Positions 23,420 to 30,887 are shown, counted from the stretch's first letter. The stretch is DNA of 33,147 nucleotides from an uncultured Faecalibacterium sp. (GCA_934526125.1 CAKSZU010000018.1:1-33147), one strand, 5' to 3'. A program made the numbers and translations. Notes: generated from the sequence alone by a model not told the origin.

Positions 23420-24274
23420 ATGATCCAATTTGGTTTGCGCCTGCACGATGCAGAACCCCTGCCCCTGGAACAGCTGCTCCCTCTAGTGCGGGAAAAAGGC
23501 TATACCTGCGCGCATCTCGCCCTGGGCAAGTCCATGAAGGACCTGCCCTGTACGCCCGGCGCGCTGACCCCCGGCTATGCCCTGTATCTGCGTCACCTGT
23601 TCGAGAAAAACGGGATCGACATTGCCGTGCTGGGCAACTACCTGAACCTTGTCTACCCGGACGAGACGGTGATCCGGGAGATGCAGGAAAAATACTACGC
23701 CCACATCCGCTTTGCCAGCCTGCTGGGCTGCGGCATGGTGGGCACCGAGACGGGTGCCCCCAACCGGGAGTATGTCTACTGCCCGGAGTGCCGCAGTGAC
23801 CGGGCTCTGCTGACCTTCATCAAGAACCTGAAGCCGGTGGTCCGCTGCGCCGAGCAGTACGGCGTGACGGTTGCCATTGAGCCGGTGGTGCGGCATACCG
23901 TCTACGATGCAAAGCGCGCCCGGCTGGTGCTGGACGAGATCGGCAGCCATAACCTGCAGATCCTGTTCGACCCGGTCAACCTGCTGACCCTGGACAATGC
24001 GGACCGCCGGGAAGAGATCTTCGCAGAAGCCATCGAGCTTCTGGGCAAGGATATCGCCATGATCCACTTCAAAGATTTCCTCCGGCAGAGCGCCGGGCCC
24101 GGCGGCAAGATGAAGGCCTGCGGAGCCGGGCAGGGGGAGATGGGGGACTACTCCACCATCCTGCGGTTTGCCAAAACGGAAAAGCCCTTCGTCTTTGCAA
24201 CGCTGGAAAATACCACCCCCGAAAATGCGGCCGCCTGCCGCCGGTTCCTGCAGGACCAGTACGACCGGTGCTGA
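23420..24274 (+). CDS. Sugar phosphate isomerase/epimerase (xylose isomerase-like TIM barrel)
   Basis: A 284-residue cytoplasmic TIM-barrel protein of the AP endonuclease 2 superfamily, with AAAAGGAG before the ATG. Metal ligands are recognisable at strand ends: the Glu in VAIEPV, Asp in LFDPVN, His in MIHFKD and Glu in ATLENT. A CPECRS segment is present near the middle. Last gene of the operon. It presumably interconverts a keto-sugar or keto-acid released from the substrate; the reaction cannot be read from sequence. Confidence 0.85.
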   Translation: MIQFGLRLHDAEPLPLEQLLPLVREKGYTCAHLALGKSMKDLPCTPGALTPGYALYLRHLFEKNGIDIAVLGNYLNLVYPDETVIREMQEKYYAHIRFASLLGCGMVGTETGAPNREYVYCPECRSDRALLTFIKNLKPVVRCAEQYGVTVAIEPVVRHTVYDAKRARLVLDEIGSHNLQILFDPVNLLTLDNADRREEIFAEAIELLGKDIAMIHFKDFLRQSAGPGGKMKACGAGQGEMGDYSTILRFAKTEKPFVFATLENTTPENAAACRRFLQDQYDRC

Positions 24275-24297
24275 CAGCAAAAACAAAACCAGAACAG

Positions 24298-24342
24298 AAG
24301 GACCGCTCTGCGCGCTTCCGGGTGCGCAAGGCGGTCCTTTTT
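24298..24342 (+). terminator. Terminator of the tct/pectin operon
   Basis: AAGGACCGC (24298-24306) pairs with GCGGTCCTT (24331-24339), with an inner TGCGC/GCGCA stem, then a T-run. Confidence 0.88.
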
Positions 24343-24415
24343 GCGTTCATCGCGCGCGGAAGTTCCCCGTGTGGCACTGGATGCTCCGCGGCCGGTGTGC
24401 CGGATGCCCAGACAC

Positions 24416-24466
24416 AGCGCAGAGACCCGGAACCGGGTCCCGTGCTGCGTCTTTTTCGTTTTTGGG
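24416..24466 (+). terminator. Second hairpin with U-run before the TetR promoter
   Basis: CGCAG and CTGCG flank an inner GACCC ... GGGTC hairpin, followed by TCTTTTTCG. It may back up the operon terminator. The 130 nt between the two terminators holds no gene I can support. Confidence 0.5.
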
Positions 24467-24473
24467 AACCCCC

Positions 24474-24533
24474 TTGACAGGGACCTCCGGCAATGCTACA
24501 ATGATGCTAACAAACGGTCGTTAGTACACACTG
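24474..24533 (+). promoter_or_regulatory. TetR gene promoter with operator
   Basis: TTGACA (24474-24479), a 17-nt spacer and TACAAT (24497-24502) form a near-consensus promoter. Just downstream CTAAC and GTTAG flank AACGGTCGTT, a 4-2-4 palindrome like many TetR-family operators, at the transcription start. Autorepression is the likely role. Confidence 0.8.
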
Positions 24534-24544
24534 CGGAGGACAGG

Positions 24545-25171
24545 ATGAAGCAGGAAGACACCAAGCAGAAGATTCTGGAAAAGGCGCTGGAGCTGTTTTC
24601 CGTACAAGGGTACGATGCCGTCAGCGTGGGCGAGATCGCCAAGGCGGTGGGCATCAAGGCCCCGTCGCTGTACAACCATTTCCCCAGCAAACAGGCCATC
24701 TTTGATGCCATTGTGGAGAGTACCGAGGTCCATTATACCCGGAACGCCGGGGAGCGCGCCGTCCACATCCGGGACGCCGGGCAGGACGTGCCGGTGTTCG
24801 ATAAAATCAGCGAGGACGATCTGGTGGAGAAAGTCCGCCGCCTGTTCCTCTACACCCTGCATGACGAAACGGTCAGCCGCTTCCGCCGGATGATGACCAT
24901 TGAGCAGTTCCGCTCGCCGGAACTGGCGGCTTTGTACACCCGGCGGTATGTGGAGTGGATGCTGGAGTATCACACCGCGCTGTTCCGCAGTATGATCCGG
25001 GAACATGTGCTGCGGGACGAAGCCCCGGAGACCCTTGCCATGATGTATGTCTCCCCGGTGTTCACCCTGCTTGGCATCTGCGACCGCCAGCCGGAGCGGG
25101 AAGCAGAGTGCCTTGCAAAACTGGAAGCCCACGTGCGGCTTTTCTTCCGCACGTTCAATCTGAAAAAATAA
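24545..25171 (+). CDS. TetR/AcrR family transcriptional regulator
   Basis: A 208-residue regulator. The ATG at 24545 follows CGGAGG; a long in-frame extension upstream overlaps the promoter and was rejected. The N-terminal HTH covers about residues 6-52 (KQKILEKALELFSVQGYDAVSVGEIAKAVGIKAPSLYNHFPSKQAIFDAI). The rest is the all-helical ligand-binding domain. No intact co-transcribed target gene lies immediately downstream, so apart from its own promoter the target is not evident. Confidence 0.92.
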   Translation: MKQEDTKQKILEKALELFSVQGYDAVSVGEIAKAVGIKAPSLYNHFPSKQAIFDAIVESTEVHYTRNAGERAVHIRDAGQDVPVFDKISEDDLVEKVRRLFLYTLHDETVSRFRRMMTIEQFRSPELAALYTRRYVEWMLEYHTALFRSMIREHVLRDEAPETLAMMYVSPVFTLLGICDRQPEREAECLAKLEAHVRLFFRTFNLKK

Positions 25172-25182
25172 AGGAGAACTTT

Positions 25183-25221
25183 TTGAAACACAACACATTT
25201 GCACTGGAGCTTGTGGGCTGA
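25183..25221 (+). CDS. Possible 12-codon leader or remnant ORF
   Basis: TTG start 6 nt after AAGGAG directly behind the TetR stop, encoding MKHNTFALELVG then TGA. The good ribosome binding site suggests either a real micropeptide or the start of a gene that was coupled to tetR and has been lost. Its stop touches a strong hairpin. Confidence 0.25.
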   Translation: MKHNTFALELVG

Positions 25222-25259
25222 CCGGGAGGTCTGGCAGAATCACAAGCCATTCCTCCCGG
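25222..25259 (+). other. Leader hairpin before the RNHCP gene
   Basis: CCGGGAGG (25222-25229) pairs with CCTCCCGG (25252-25259), with an inner TGGC/GCCA stem (25232-25235, 25246-25249). No T-run follows. It lies about 40 nt before the RNHCP start codon. Confidence 0.5.
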
Positions 25260-25297
25260 AGATGAAGGTACACCCACAAACTTCAGGAGGAACAACC

Positions 25298-25723
25298 ATG
25301 AACCGCGAAAACAAACGCAAAACATTTGAAAAAGGTTACTATAAGACCCACGCCTGCAACGATGCCTTCACCTGCAAAGTCTGCGGGCGGGTATGCACCC
25401 CGCAGAACGCGGGCAGCGACCACCGCAACCACTGCCCGAACTGCCTTTCGAGCCTGCATGTGGACGAGGAACCCGGCGACCGCGCCTCCGACTGCGGCGG
25501 CGTGATGGAACCCATTGCCGTCTGGGTACGCAAGGGCGGCGAGTGGGCCATCATCCACCGCTGCCGGCGCTGCGGCAAGCTCATCTCCAACCGCGTTGCC
25601 GCCGACGACAACCCCATGAAGCTGATGAGCATCGCCATGAAACCCCTGTGTGAGCCGCCCTTCCCGCTGGACTACATCGAGGAGATGACCGCCCTCATGG
25701 GCGGCGACGGCCGGATGAAGTAA
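25298..25723 (+). CDS. RNHCP domain zinc-binding protein
   Basis: A 141-residue protein. The ATG at 25298 follows CAGGAGG. It carries the family motif (D)HRNHCPNCL near residue 46, preceded by CKVCGRVC and followed by HRCRRCGKLISNRVAADDNP. Three cysteine pairs suggest two or more zinc sites. RNHCP proteins are widespread and uncharacterised; nucleic-acid binding is plausible. It stands alone between the TetR gene and a strong terminator. Confidence 0.9.
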   Translation: MNRENKRKTFEKGYYKTHACNDAFTCKVCGRVCTPQNAGSDHRNHCPNCLSSLHVDEEPGDRASDCGGVMEPIAVWVRKGGEWAIIHRCRRCGKLISNRVAADDNPMKLMSIAMKPLCEPPFPLDYIEEMTALMGGDGRMK

Positions 25724-25734
25724 CCCGTCACCGC

Positions 25735-25780
25735 AAGCCGCCCTGTCCGTTGGAAACCACCATCCGCAGGGCGGCTTTTT
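25735..25780 (+). terminator. Terminator of the RNHCP gene
   Basis: AAGCCGCCCTG (25735-25745) pairs perfectly with CAGGGCGGCTT (25767-25777), followed by TTTTTGC. Confidence 0.9.
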
Positions 25781-25828
25781 GCAGACAAATCAGAGCAGGA
25801 ATCATCGGGAAAAATCCGGGCCCATCTG

Positions 25829-25923
25829 TTATAGCAAACCAACTTTTTAATGCAACAGCAACAACGTTGGTTTGCATATCGCAGATATGCTGTTTCTGTT
25901 GTGCTAATTTCTGGTCTTGCGAT
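25829..25923 (+). promoter_or_regulatory. 95-bp twin upstream element, copy B
   Basis: Gap-free counterpart of 7051-7145. Inverted arms GCAAACCAAC (25834-25843) and GTTGGTTTGC (25866-25875) are again separated by exactly 22 nt, then ATATCGCAGATA. The 3' end merges with a promoter, TTGTGC (25899-25904), 18 nt, TAGAAT (25923-25928). It lies upstream of a small membrane-protein gene. Confidence 0.65.
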
Positions 25924-25928
25924 AGAAT
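25899..25928 (+). promoter_or_regulatory. Promoter of the 88-aa membrane protein gene
   Basis: TTGTGC, 18-nt spacer, TAGAAT. It starts 23 nt after the right arm of the twin element, so a protein bound to the arms would sit just upstream of RNA polymerase. Confidence 0.6.
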
Positions 25929-25969
25929 CAGATCACAGCAAAGGCAAAGGAGGAAACTGCACGGAGTGG

Positions 25970-26236
25970 ATGAAGATCATCGGCGATTCGATGTGGAACC
26001 GGCGCTTTGCCCTGAATGTGGTGCTGACTGTCATCATCCTGATGCCCCTCGGTTATCATCGGATGTGGTCCGGCTGGGGCGGCGGCATCCTGTTTTTCGC
26101 CATGATCATTGCCATCAACTTTGGTGTCCGAGCCGTGGGGTTCGGGATGGATGCCCGCACCGCAAACCAGCTCAACGAGCAGCTGCACAAACGAAAACTG
26201 GAACAAAAGAAAGGCGGAAACCATGAACAAGGCTGA
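25970..26236 (+). CDS. Small membrane protein, 88 aa
   Basis: An 88-residue protein with two hydrophobic helices (about residues 12-32 and 39-60) and a charged, glutamine-rich cytoplasmic tail (ANQLNEQLHKRKLEQKK). The ATG at 25970 lies downstream of the promoter. AAAGGAGG is 16 nt away, rather far, with a closer GGAG at 3 nt, so the exact start is uncertain; a codon just upstream or the ATG at 25991 are alternatives. No family recognised. It overlaps the start of the KTR-type fragment by 14 nt. Preceded by copy B of the twin element. Confidence 0.65.
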   Translation: MKIIGDSMWNRRFALNVVLTVIILMPLGYHRMWSGWGGGILFFAMIIAINFGVRAVGFGMDARTANQLNEQLHKRKLEQKKGGNHEQG

Positions 26237-26421
26237 CTGGCTGCGCTGTCCCCGCTGCGGCGGCAAGACCCGCACCATGCTGTGAAAAGCTGATCCTGGA
26301 GGACCCGCCGTTCTTTGCAAGCTTTGGGGAGCGCAGGCTCAGCACCTATCGCTTTGATTGCGGGCACGGGATCCACGTGGAGAAAAAGCAGGAGTTTCTG
26401 CGTGTCCTGCAGGAAGGATAA
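26223..26421 (+). pseudogene. Frameshifted KTR-type zinc-ribbon protein
   Basis: AAAGGCGG precedes an ATG at 26223 that encodes MNKADWLRCPRCGGKTRTML and then stops at 26285. This is the N-terminus of the cysteine-rich KTR family (W.LCP.CG.KTR), which normally runs on to a second cysteine pair. From 26284, one base later in phase, a frame reads EKLILEDPPFFASFGERRL ... FDCGHGIHVEKKQEFLRVLQEG and ends at TAA 26419-26421. A single indel would fuse the two. The second part is not the usual KTR tail, so this may be a decayed or chimeric small gene. Confidence 0.45.
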
Positions 26422-26436
26422 GGAGACAGAAGCAAA

Positions 26437-27117
26437 ATGAAGATCACAGAACAGTTGTTTGCCCTGCAGGACAAAGAATATCAGGCGTTCCAGAGCAAAC
26501 TGATGCCCACCGTCCCGCCGGAAACGGTCATCGGGGTGCGGACGCCGCTTCTGCGCAAACTGGCAAGGGAACTGGCGGGCACACCTCAGGCAGAACAGTT
26601 TCTGCAGAGCCTGCCGCACCGGTATTATGAGGAAAACAATCTCCATGCGTTTTTGCTGGAACGCATCCGGGATTATGACACGGCCCTGACGGAGACGGAA
26701 CGGTTTCTGCCTTACATCAACAACTGGGCCACCTGCGATTGTTTCTGCCCAAAAGTTTTTGCAAAGCATAAAGCGGAACTTCTGGTGCCCATCCGCCGGT
26801 GGCTGGGGTCGGAGCATGTCTATACCGTGCGCTATGCAATGGGGCTGCTGATGCGGTATTACCTTGACGAGGATTTCCGGCCGGAATATCTTGCGTGGGT
26901 GGCCAACATCCGCAGCGAAGAATATTACCTGAATATGATGCGCGCGTGGTATTTTGCTACGGCACTGGCGAAACAGCCGGAGGACGCCCTGCCGTGGCTG
27001 ACCGAACGGCGGCTGGACGTCTGGACGCACAACAAAACCATCCAGAAAGCCGTGGAGAGTTTCCGGGTCCCGGCGGAACGGAAACAGCAGCTCCGGGAAC
27101 TGCGCATCCGGCCGTGA
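26437..27117 (+). CDS. DNA alkylation repair protein, AlkD-like
   Basis: A 226-residue all-helical HEAT-like repeat protein. AAGGAGACAG precedes the ATG. The family opening (IGVRTPLLRKLARELAG), YYEENNLHAFLLE, INNWATCDCFCPK and the C-terminal DVWTHNKTIQKAVESFRV match the DNA_alkylation family, glycosylases that remove cationic alkylpurines. The W-TCD segment lines the DNA-facing groove in AlkD-type proteins. Starts 15 nt after the preceding broken gene and is followed 33 nt later by a GNAT gene. Confidence 0.9.
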   Translation: MKITEQLFALQDKEYQAFQSKLMPTVPPETVIGVRTPLLRKLARELAGTPQAEQFLQSLPHRYYEENNLHAFLLERIRDYDTALTETERFLPYINNWATCDCFCPKVFAKHKAELLVPIRRWLGSEHVYTVRYAMGLLMRYYLDEDFRPEYLAWVANIRSEEYYLNMMRAWYFATALAKQPEDALPWLTERRLDVWTHNKTIQKAVESFRVPAERKQQLRELRIRP

Positions 27118-27150
27118 AGGCCGCCGAAACGCGAGAAAGAGAGGATCGGG

Positions 27151-27897
27151 ATGAACTACCTCCGCATCACAAAAGACAACATCGACCGGGAGCATATCTG
27201 CTGCGCCATGTCGGGCAAACAGAGCCTTGCCAAGAAGGAATGGCTCAAACAGCGGTTCGACGAGGGGCTGGTGTTCTACCGCAGTGAGGAACGCGGCAAA
27301 TGCTTCATCGAGTATCTCCCGGCAGAAAACGCCTGGGTGCCCATTGAGGCGGACGGTTGGATCTACATCGACTGTCTGTGGGTCTCCGGCGCGCTGAAAG
27401 GCCACGGCTACGCGGGTGAGCTGCTGGCCGAGTGCATCCGGGATGCCCGGGCGCAGGGCCGCAAAGGGCTTTGCATCCTGTGTGCGGAAGGGCGGAAGCG
27501 GGAGTTTCTGGCCGACCCGAAGTTTCTGGCCCATGAGGGCTTTTCCGCGGCCGATGTTTCCGACTGCGGCATCACCCTGATGTGTTTACCCTTTGACCCG
27601 GCGGCGGAGAAACCGAAGTTCAAGGCGTACGCCAAGCACCCGAAAGCGGAAGAATCTGGGTTCGTTCTCTACTATACCGACCAGTGTCCCTTTACCTGTT
27701 ACTGGGTGCCGAAGGTGGAAGAAACTGCAAAGGCGCACGGCATCCCGCTGAAAACCATCCACATCACGACCCGGGAAGCAGCGCAGAACGTCCCCGCTCC
27801 GGTGACGACTTACGCCCTGTTCCGGGACGGGAAGTTTGTCACCCAGGGCATCCAGTCGGACAAAAAGTTTCTGGCGCTGGCAGGCGTGAAAGATTGA
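27151..27897 (+). CDS. GNAT acetyltransferase with C-terminal YoaP-like domain
   Basis: A 248-residue protein. The first part (about 1-150) is a GNAT fold, with the acetyl-CoA region at WVSGALKGHGYAGELLAECI. The second (about 155-245) carries a CPFTCYW motif and a thioredoxin-like tail (TTYALFRDGKFVTQGIQSDKKFLAL), as in the YoaP family. The substrate of such proteins is unknown; the cysteine motif suggests a redox or metal role. Clustered with AlkD and another GNAT. Confidence 0.85.
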   Translation: MNYLRITKDNIDREHICCAMSGKQSLAKKEWLKQRFDEGLVFYRSEERGKCFIEYLPAENAWVPIEADGWIYIDCLWVSGALKGHGYAGELLAECIRDARAQGRKGLCILCAEGRKREFLADPKFLAHEGFSAADVSDCGITLMCLPFDPAAEKPKFKAYAKHPKAEESGFVLYYTDQCPFTCYWVPKVEETAKAHGIPLKTIHITTREAAQNVPAPVTTYALFRDGKFVTQGIQSDKKFLALAGVKD

Positions 27898-27918
27898 GGC
27901 ACGGAAAAGGAGAAGACC

Positions 27919-28464
27919 ATGCAGTATAACGAGACGATCACCTTGAAAAACGGAAAGACGGCATTGCTTCGCAACGGCGTGGAAGCCGACGGTGCGGCGG
28001 CGTTTGCAAACTTCAACCAGACCCACGCCGAGACAGATTACCTGCTCTCCTACCCGGACGAAAACAGCTTTGGCCCGCAGCAGGAAGGGCAGTTTCTGGC
28101 CGCGAAAACCGCAAGTGAAAACGAGATCGAGATCATTGCCTTTGTGGACGGCAAGGTGGCCGGGACGGCGGGCATCGAAGCCATCGGGACAAAATACAAG
28201 GTCCGGCATCGGGCAGAGTTTGGCATCAGCATCCTGAAAGAATACTGGGGCCTCGGCCTTGGCAGGGCCCTGACGGAAGCCTGCATCCGGTGCGCAAAGG
28301 AAGCCGGTTACGCTCAGCTGGAACTGGATGCTGTGGCCGAAAATACCCGGGCCATTGCACTGTACCGGAAAGAGGGCTTTGTGGAGTTCGGGCGCAACCC
28401 GGCCGGGTTCCGCTCCCGGCTGAGCGGGGAGCAGGAACTGGTGTATATGCTGCGGAAACTGTGA
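27919..28464 (+). CDS. GNAT family N-acetyltransferase
   Basis: A 181-residue acetyltransferase, 21 nt after the previous gene with AAAAGGAG before the ATG. The acetyl-CoA pyrophosphate loop is visible as EYWGLGLGRALTEACI, and NTRAIALYRKEGFVEFGR is the typical C-terminal block. It resembles the RimJ/RimL and polyamine-type subgroup. Acceptor unknown. Confidence 0.9.
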   Translation: MQYNETITLKNGKTALLRNGVEADGAAAFANFNQTHAETDYLLSYPDENSFGPQQEGQFLAAKTASENEIEIIAFVDGKVAGTAGIEAIGTKYKVRHRAEFGISILKEYWGLGLGRALTEACIRCAKEAGYAQLELDAVAENTRAIALYRKEGFVEFGRNPAGFRSRLSGEQELVYMLRKL

Positions 28465-28488
28465 GCCGGACTTTCCGGTATCATCCTG

Positions 28489-28516
28489 ATCCTCGCTTCG
28501 GGGATTTTCCGCTTTT
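28489..28516 (+). terminator. Likely terminator after the GNAT gene
   Basis: ATCCTCG (28489-28495) pairs with CGGGGAT (28499-28505), one U-G pair, then TTTCCGCTTTTT. Confidence 0.55.
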
Positions 28517-28564
28517 TCTGTGCCTGCTTTGCGCCGGCTCCTTTGATCACCAGGGAAACGGGTC

Positions 28565-29184
28565 TCACCGGCGCTTTGCGCGGGCCTTTTTCTTTTTGCG
28601 GGGCATTATGGCGTAGATGTAGCCGAAGGCGGTGCCGCAGATCCCGCCCACGATGTGCATGAAGTTTGCCACGTTGTCGTGGACGAAGATGATGTCGTAG
28701 ACCTGCTGGCCCAGATACAGGGCGGCCACCAGCAGCATGGTGACCGGGATCCCGCCGGAAAAGCCGGAGAGGGAAGCCAGCATGATGAGCATGAACACGA
28801 TGCCCGAGGCCCCCAGCAGGGCGGTGTGGGGGAACAGCAGGCATTGCAGGACCCCCGAGATCAGGGCGGTGAGCAGGATGCCTTTCAGCAGGGGGATGCT
28901 GCCGTATTTCTCTTCCATCGGCGGGCCGATGACCAGCAGCAGAAGCATATTGTTCAGGAAATGATCCCAGTTGGCGTGGCCCAGCACATGGCCGAAGAGC
29001 CGGAAATAGAACAGCGGGTCTTTCAGGGAGCTGCGGTAGATGCAGAACAGGTGCTGCGTGGTCCAGCCGCCGGTCCATTGCCCCAGAAAAAGGGACAGGA
29101 GCGAGAGCAGAAAGAAGGTGAGGATCACCGGGGAATTGTATTGCAGCTGCAATGTCAGTTTGGGACGTTTCGTAAGAGGTTCAT
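28565..29184 (-). CDS. Rhomboid family intramembrane serine protease
   Basis: About 200 residues with six hydrophobic segments. The catalytic serine is in LLGASGIVF and the histidine in NFMHIVGG; HFLNNMLLL supplies the helix-2 residues. A basic tail (MPRKKKKARAKRR) closes it. The start is a problem. The promoter at 29226-29231 and GGAAAGGA point to an ATG at 29184, but that ATG is out of frame. The open frame runs back to an ATG at 29281, which lies upstream of the promoter. KRPKLTLQLQYNSPV looks conserved, so the TTG at 29152 is too late. One indel or an unusual start is needed. Confidence 0.82.
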
Positions 29185-29225
29185 CCTTTCCGAGGCCCGC
29201 CGGAGGGCGGACGGCATTTAAGGGT

Positions 29226-29254
29226 ATTGTAGCATACTTGCAGCCGGTTTTCCA
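29226..29254 (-). promoter_or_regulatory. Promoter of the rhomboid gene
   Basis: On the reverse strand an extended -10 TGCTACAAT (hexamer 29231-29226), with TGGAAA 17 nt upstream as a weak -35. It lies inside the 5' end of the divergent CarD-like gene. Confidence 0.5.
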
Positions 29255-29477
29255 GCATCTGTGCCGGGTGCAGGATATCATGACCCGGAAATTTGAGGGG
29301 CTGAGCGAGGCGCACCCCTACTATGTGCTGGAGCCTGTCTATCAGGGCGGCATCCTCTACGTCCCGGCCGACAACCCGAAGATCTTCCTGCGGGAGGTCA
29401 TCTCGGAGCAGGAGGCCAACGCCCTCATCGATGCGATCCCCGAAATGAAAGGGGAGGAGTTCCACAGCCGGAGCTGA
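29238..29477 (+). CDS. Short CarD-like RNA polymerase-binding domain protein
   Basis: About 79 residues from a TTG at 29238, or 65 from the ATG at 29280. LCRVQDIMTRKFEG, YYVLEPVYQGGILYVPADNPKIFLREVISEQEANALIDAIPEM matches the RNA polymerase-interacting N-terminal domain of CarD/CdnL proteins. The usual C-terminal helical DNA-contacting domain (about 100 residues) is absent, and the first strand with the VVYG..GVC motif is poorly preserved. It may be a stand-alone minimal CarD domain or a degraded gene. Divergent from rhomboid, with overlapping 5' regions. Confidence 0.6.
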   Translation: MQPVFQHLCRVQDIMTRKFEGLSEAHPYYVLEPVYQGGILYVPADNPKIFLREVISEQEANALIDAIPEMKGEEFHSRS

Positions 29478-29499
29478 CAGGCCCCTTTGAACGACAAAA

Positions 29500-29546
29500 T
29501 GCCCCGCACGGAGTGCCGGAAAGCGCTGCACCGTGCGGGGCATTGT
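29500..29546. terminator. Bidirectional terminator between CarD-like and amidohydrolase genes
   Basis: TGCCCCGCACGG (29500-29511) pairs perfectly with CCGTGCGGGGCA (29531-29542). On the reverse strand TTTTGTCG follows; on the forward strand only TTGTTCTTG. It mainly ends the leftward amidohydrolase gene. Confidence 0.85.
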
Positions 29547-29556
29547 TCTTGAAAAA

Positions 29557-30840
29557 TCAGACCAGATAGGGGTCCAGCAGGGCGTCGATCTCCTTTTTGC
29601 GTTTGGGCCGGGGGTTCTCCACGCTGCGGCCCCGGCAGACGACAAGGTCCAGCTGCCGCAGGGCCGACAGATCCTTCAGGGGGTCCTGCCGGGTCACGAT
29701 GAAGTCCGCGCTCTTGCCCGGGGCGATGGAGCCGGTCAGATCGCCGATCCCTGCCAGCTGGGCGTTGTGCAGGGTGGCGGTGTAGAGGGCGAACCGGTTG
29801 GTCACGCCGCAGTATTTGTGGAAGTAGCACAGCTCCCGCCAGAAGTCATACTGGGTGATGTAGGGGCAGCCCACGTCGTTGCCCAGCCCCACGGGGATCC
29901 CGTTGGCAAGGGCGGTCTTTGCACTCTCAATGATGCCTTCAAAAACGATCTTCCCGTTGTACTGGTCTTTTTCCGATGCGCCGGAAACGGCCGTATCGAA
30001 CAGGGCATAGGGCAGAGCGGGGGAGATAGTGGTGCAGAGGAAAGCCCCCCGCTCTTTGTACAGGCGGATGGTCTCCTCGTCCATCCGGGCACCGTGCTCG
30101 ATGGAGTCCACCCCGTTTTCCAGCGCCACCCGGACGCCTTCGGGGGACTCGGTGTGGGCGGCCACCCGGTATCCCAGCCGGTGCGCCTCATCGCAGACGG
30201 CCTTGACCATGGAAGGCGGCATCTTCAGCTCGCCGGGGGTCCCCTTGGCGGTGGCATCCAGAACGCCGCCGGTGATCATCAGCTTGACCAGATCCACATT
30301 CTGGGCGTGGGCCTTCTTCAGCTGCTTCAGGGCCATGGCGTTGTCCTCGGCGGCCACGGCCACAGAGCCTGCCATGTGCCCGCCGGGCACCGAGATGCCC
30401 TCGTTGGCGGCGAGGATGCGGGGGGCAAGGACCTTGCCCCGGGCCGCATCGTCCCGGCAGCGGGTGTCAAAGTCGGAAATGCCGCCCACCGTGCGCAGGG
30501 TCGTCACGCCGCCCAGAAGCTCCTGCCGGGCGTAGCCGCAGACCATCCGGTAGGCCACCGCCCGGGTGAGGCCGTTGCTCAGGATCCGGCGCACCAGGGC
30601 CGCGTTGTCCCGGGGCTTGGCGCTGGGGGTGCCGTTCCCGGCCAGATGGACGTGCAGGTTGATCAGGCCCGGCATCAGCCAGCCGCCCTTCAGATCGATC
30701 TTTTCGTATCCCGGACAGGGGGCGCTGTCCTCCACGATGTCCGTGATCGTCTCATCATCCACCAGGATCATTTTGTGCAGGGTCGGCTCCATCTGCTCGG
30801 TGCCGTCCAGCAGAATGCAGTTGTAATAGGCTCGCCGCAT
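29557..30840 (-). CDS. Amidohydrolase family protein (imidazolonepropionase-like)
   Basis: A 427-residue metal-dependent hydrolase. Metal-binding motifs of the superfamily: HVH after MPGLINL near residue 63, the lysine-bearing strand VDLVKLMITGG, AAHTES, SIEHG and the aspartate in GLGNDVG. The N- and C-terminal strands (with GSIAPGKSADFIV) form the usual small beta-sandwich. Close in style to the Xaa-Pro dipeptidase/prolidase-like and imidazolonepropionase-related groups; the substrate cannot be fixed. AAAGGA precedes the ATG at 30840. Single gene with its own promoter and terminator. Confidence 0.88.
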   Translation of the reverse strand: MRRAYYNCILLDGTEQMEPTLHKMILVDDETITDIVEDSAPCPGYEKIDLKGGWLMPGLINLHVHLAGNGTPSAKPRDNAALVRRILSNGLTRAVAYRMVCGYARQELLGGVTTLRTVGGISDFDTRCRDDAARGKVLAPRILAANEGISVPGGHMAGSVAVAAEDNAMALKQLKKAHAQNVDLVKLMITGGVLDATAKGTPGELKMPPSMVKAVCDEAHRLGYRVAAHTESPEGVRVALENGVDSIEHGARMDEETIRLYKERGAFLCTTISPALPYALFDTAVSGASEKDQYNGKIVFEGIIESAKTALANGIPVGLGNDVGCPYITQYDFWRELCYFHKYCGVTNRFALYTATLHNAQLAGIGDLTGSIAPGKSADFIVTRQDPLKDLSALRQLDLVVCRGRSVENPRPKRKKEIDALLDPYLV

Positions 30841-30887
30841 CGTTTGTTCATCCTTTCCAGTCTGGCGCTTCCGGCCGGTTTTTCTTC

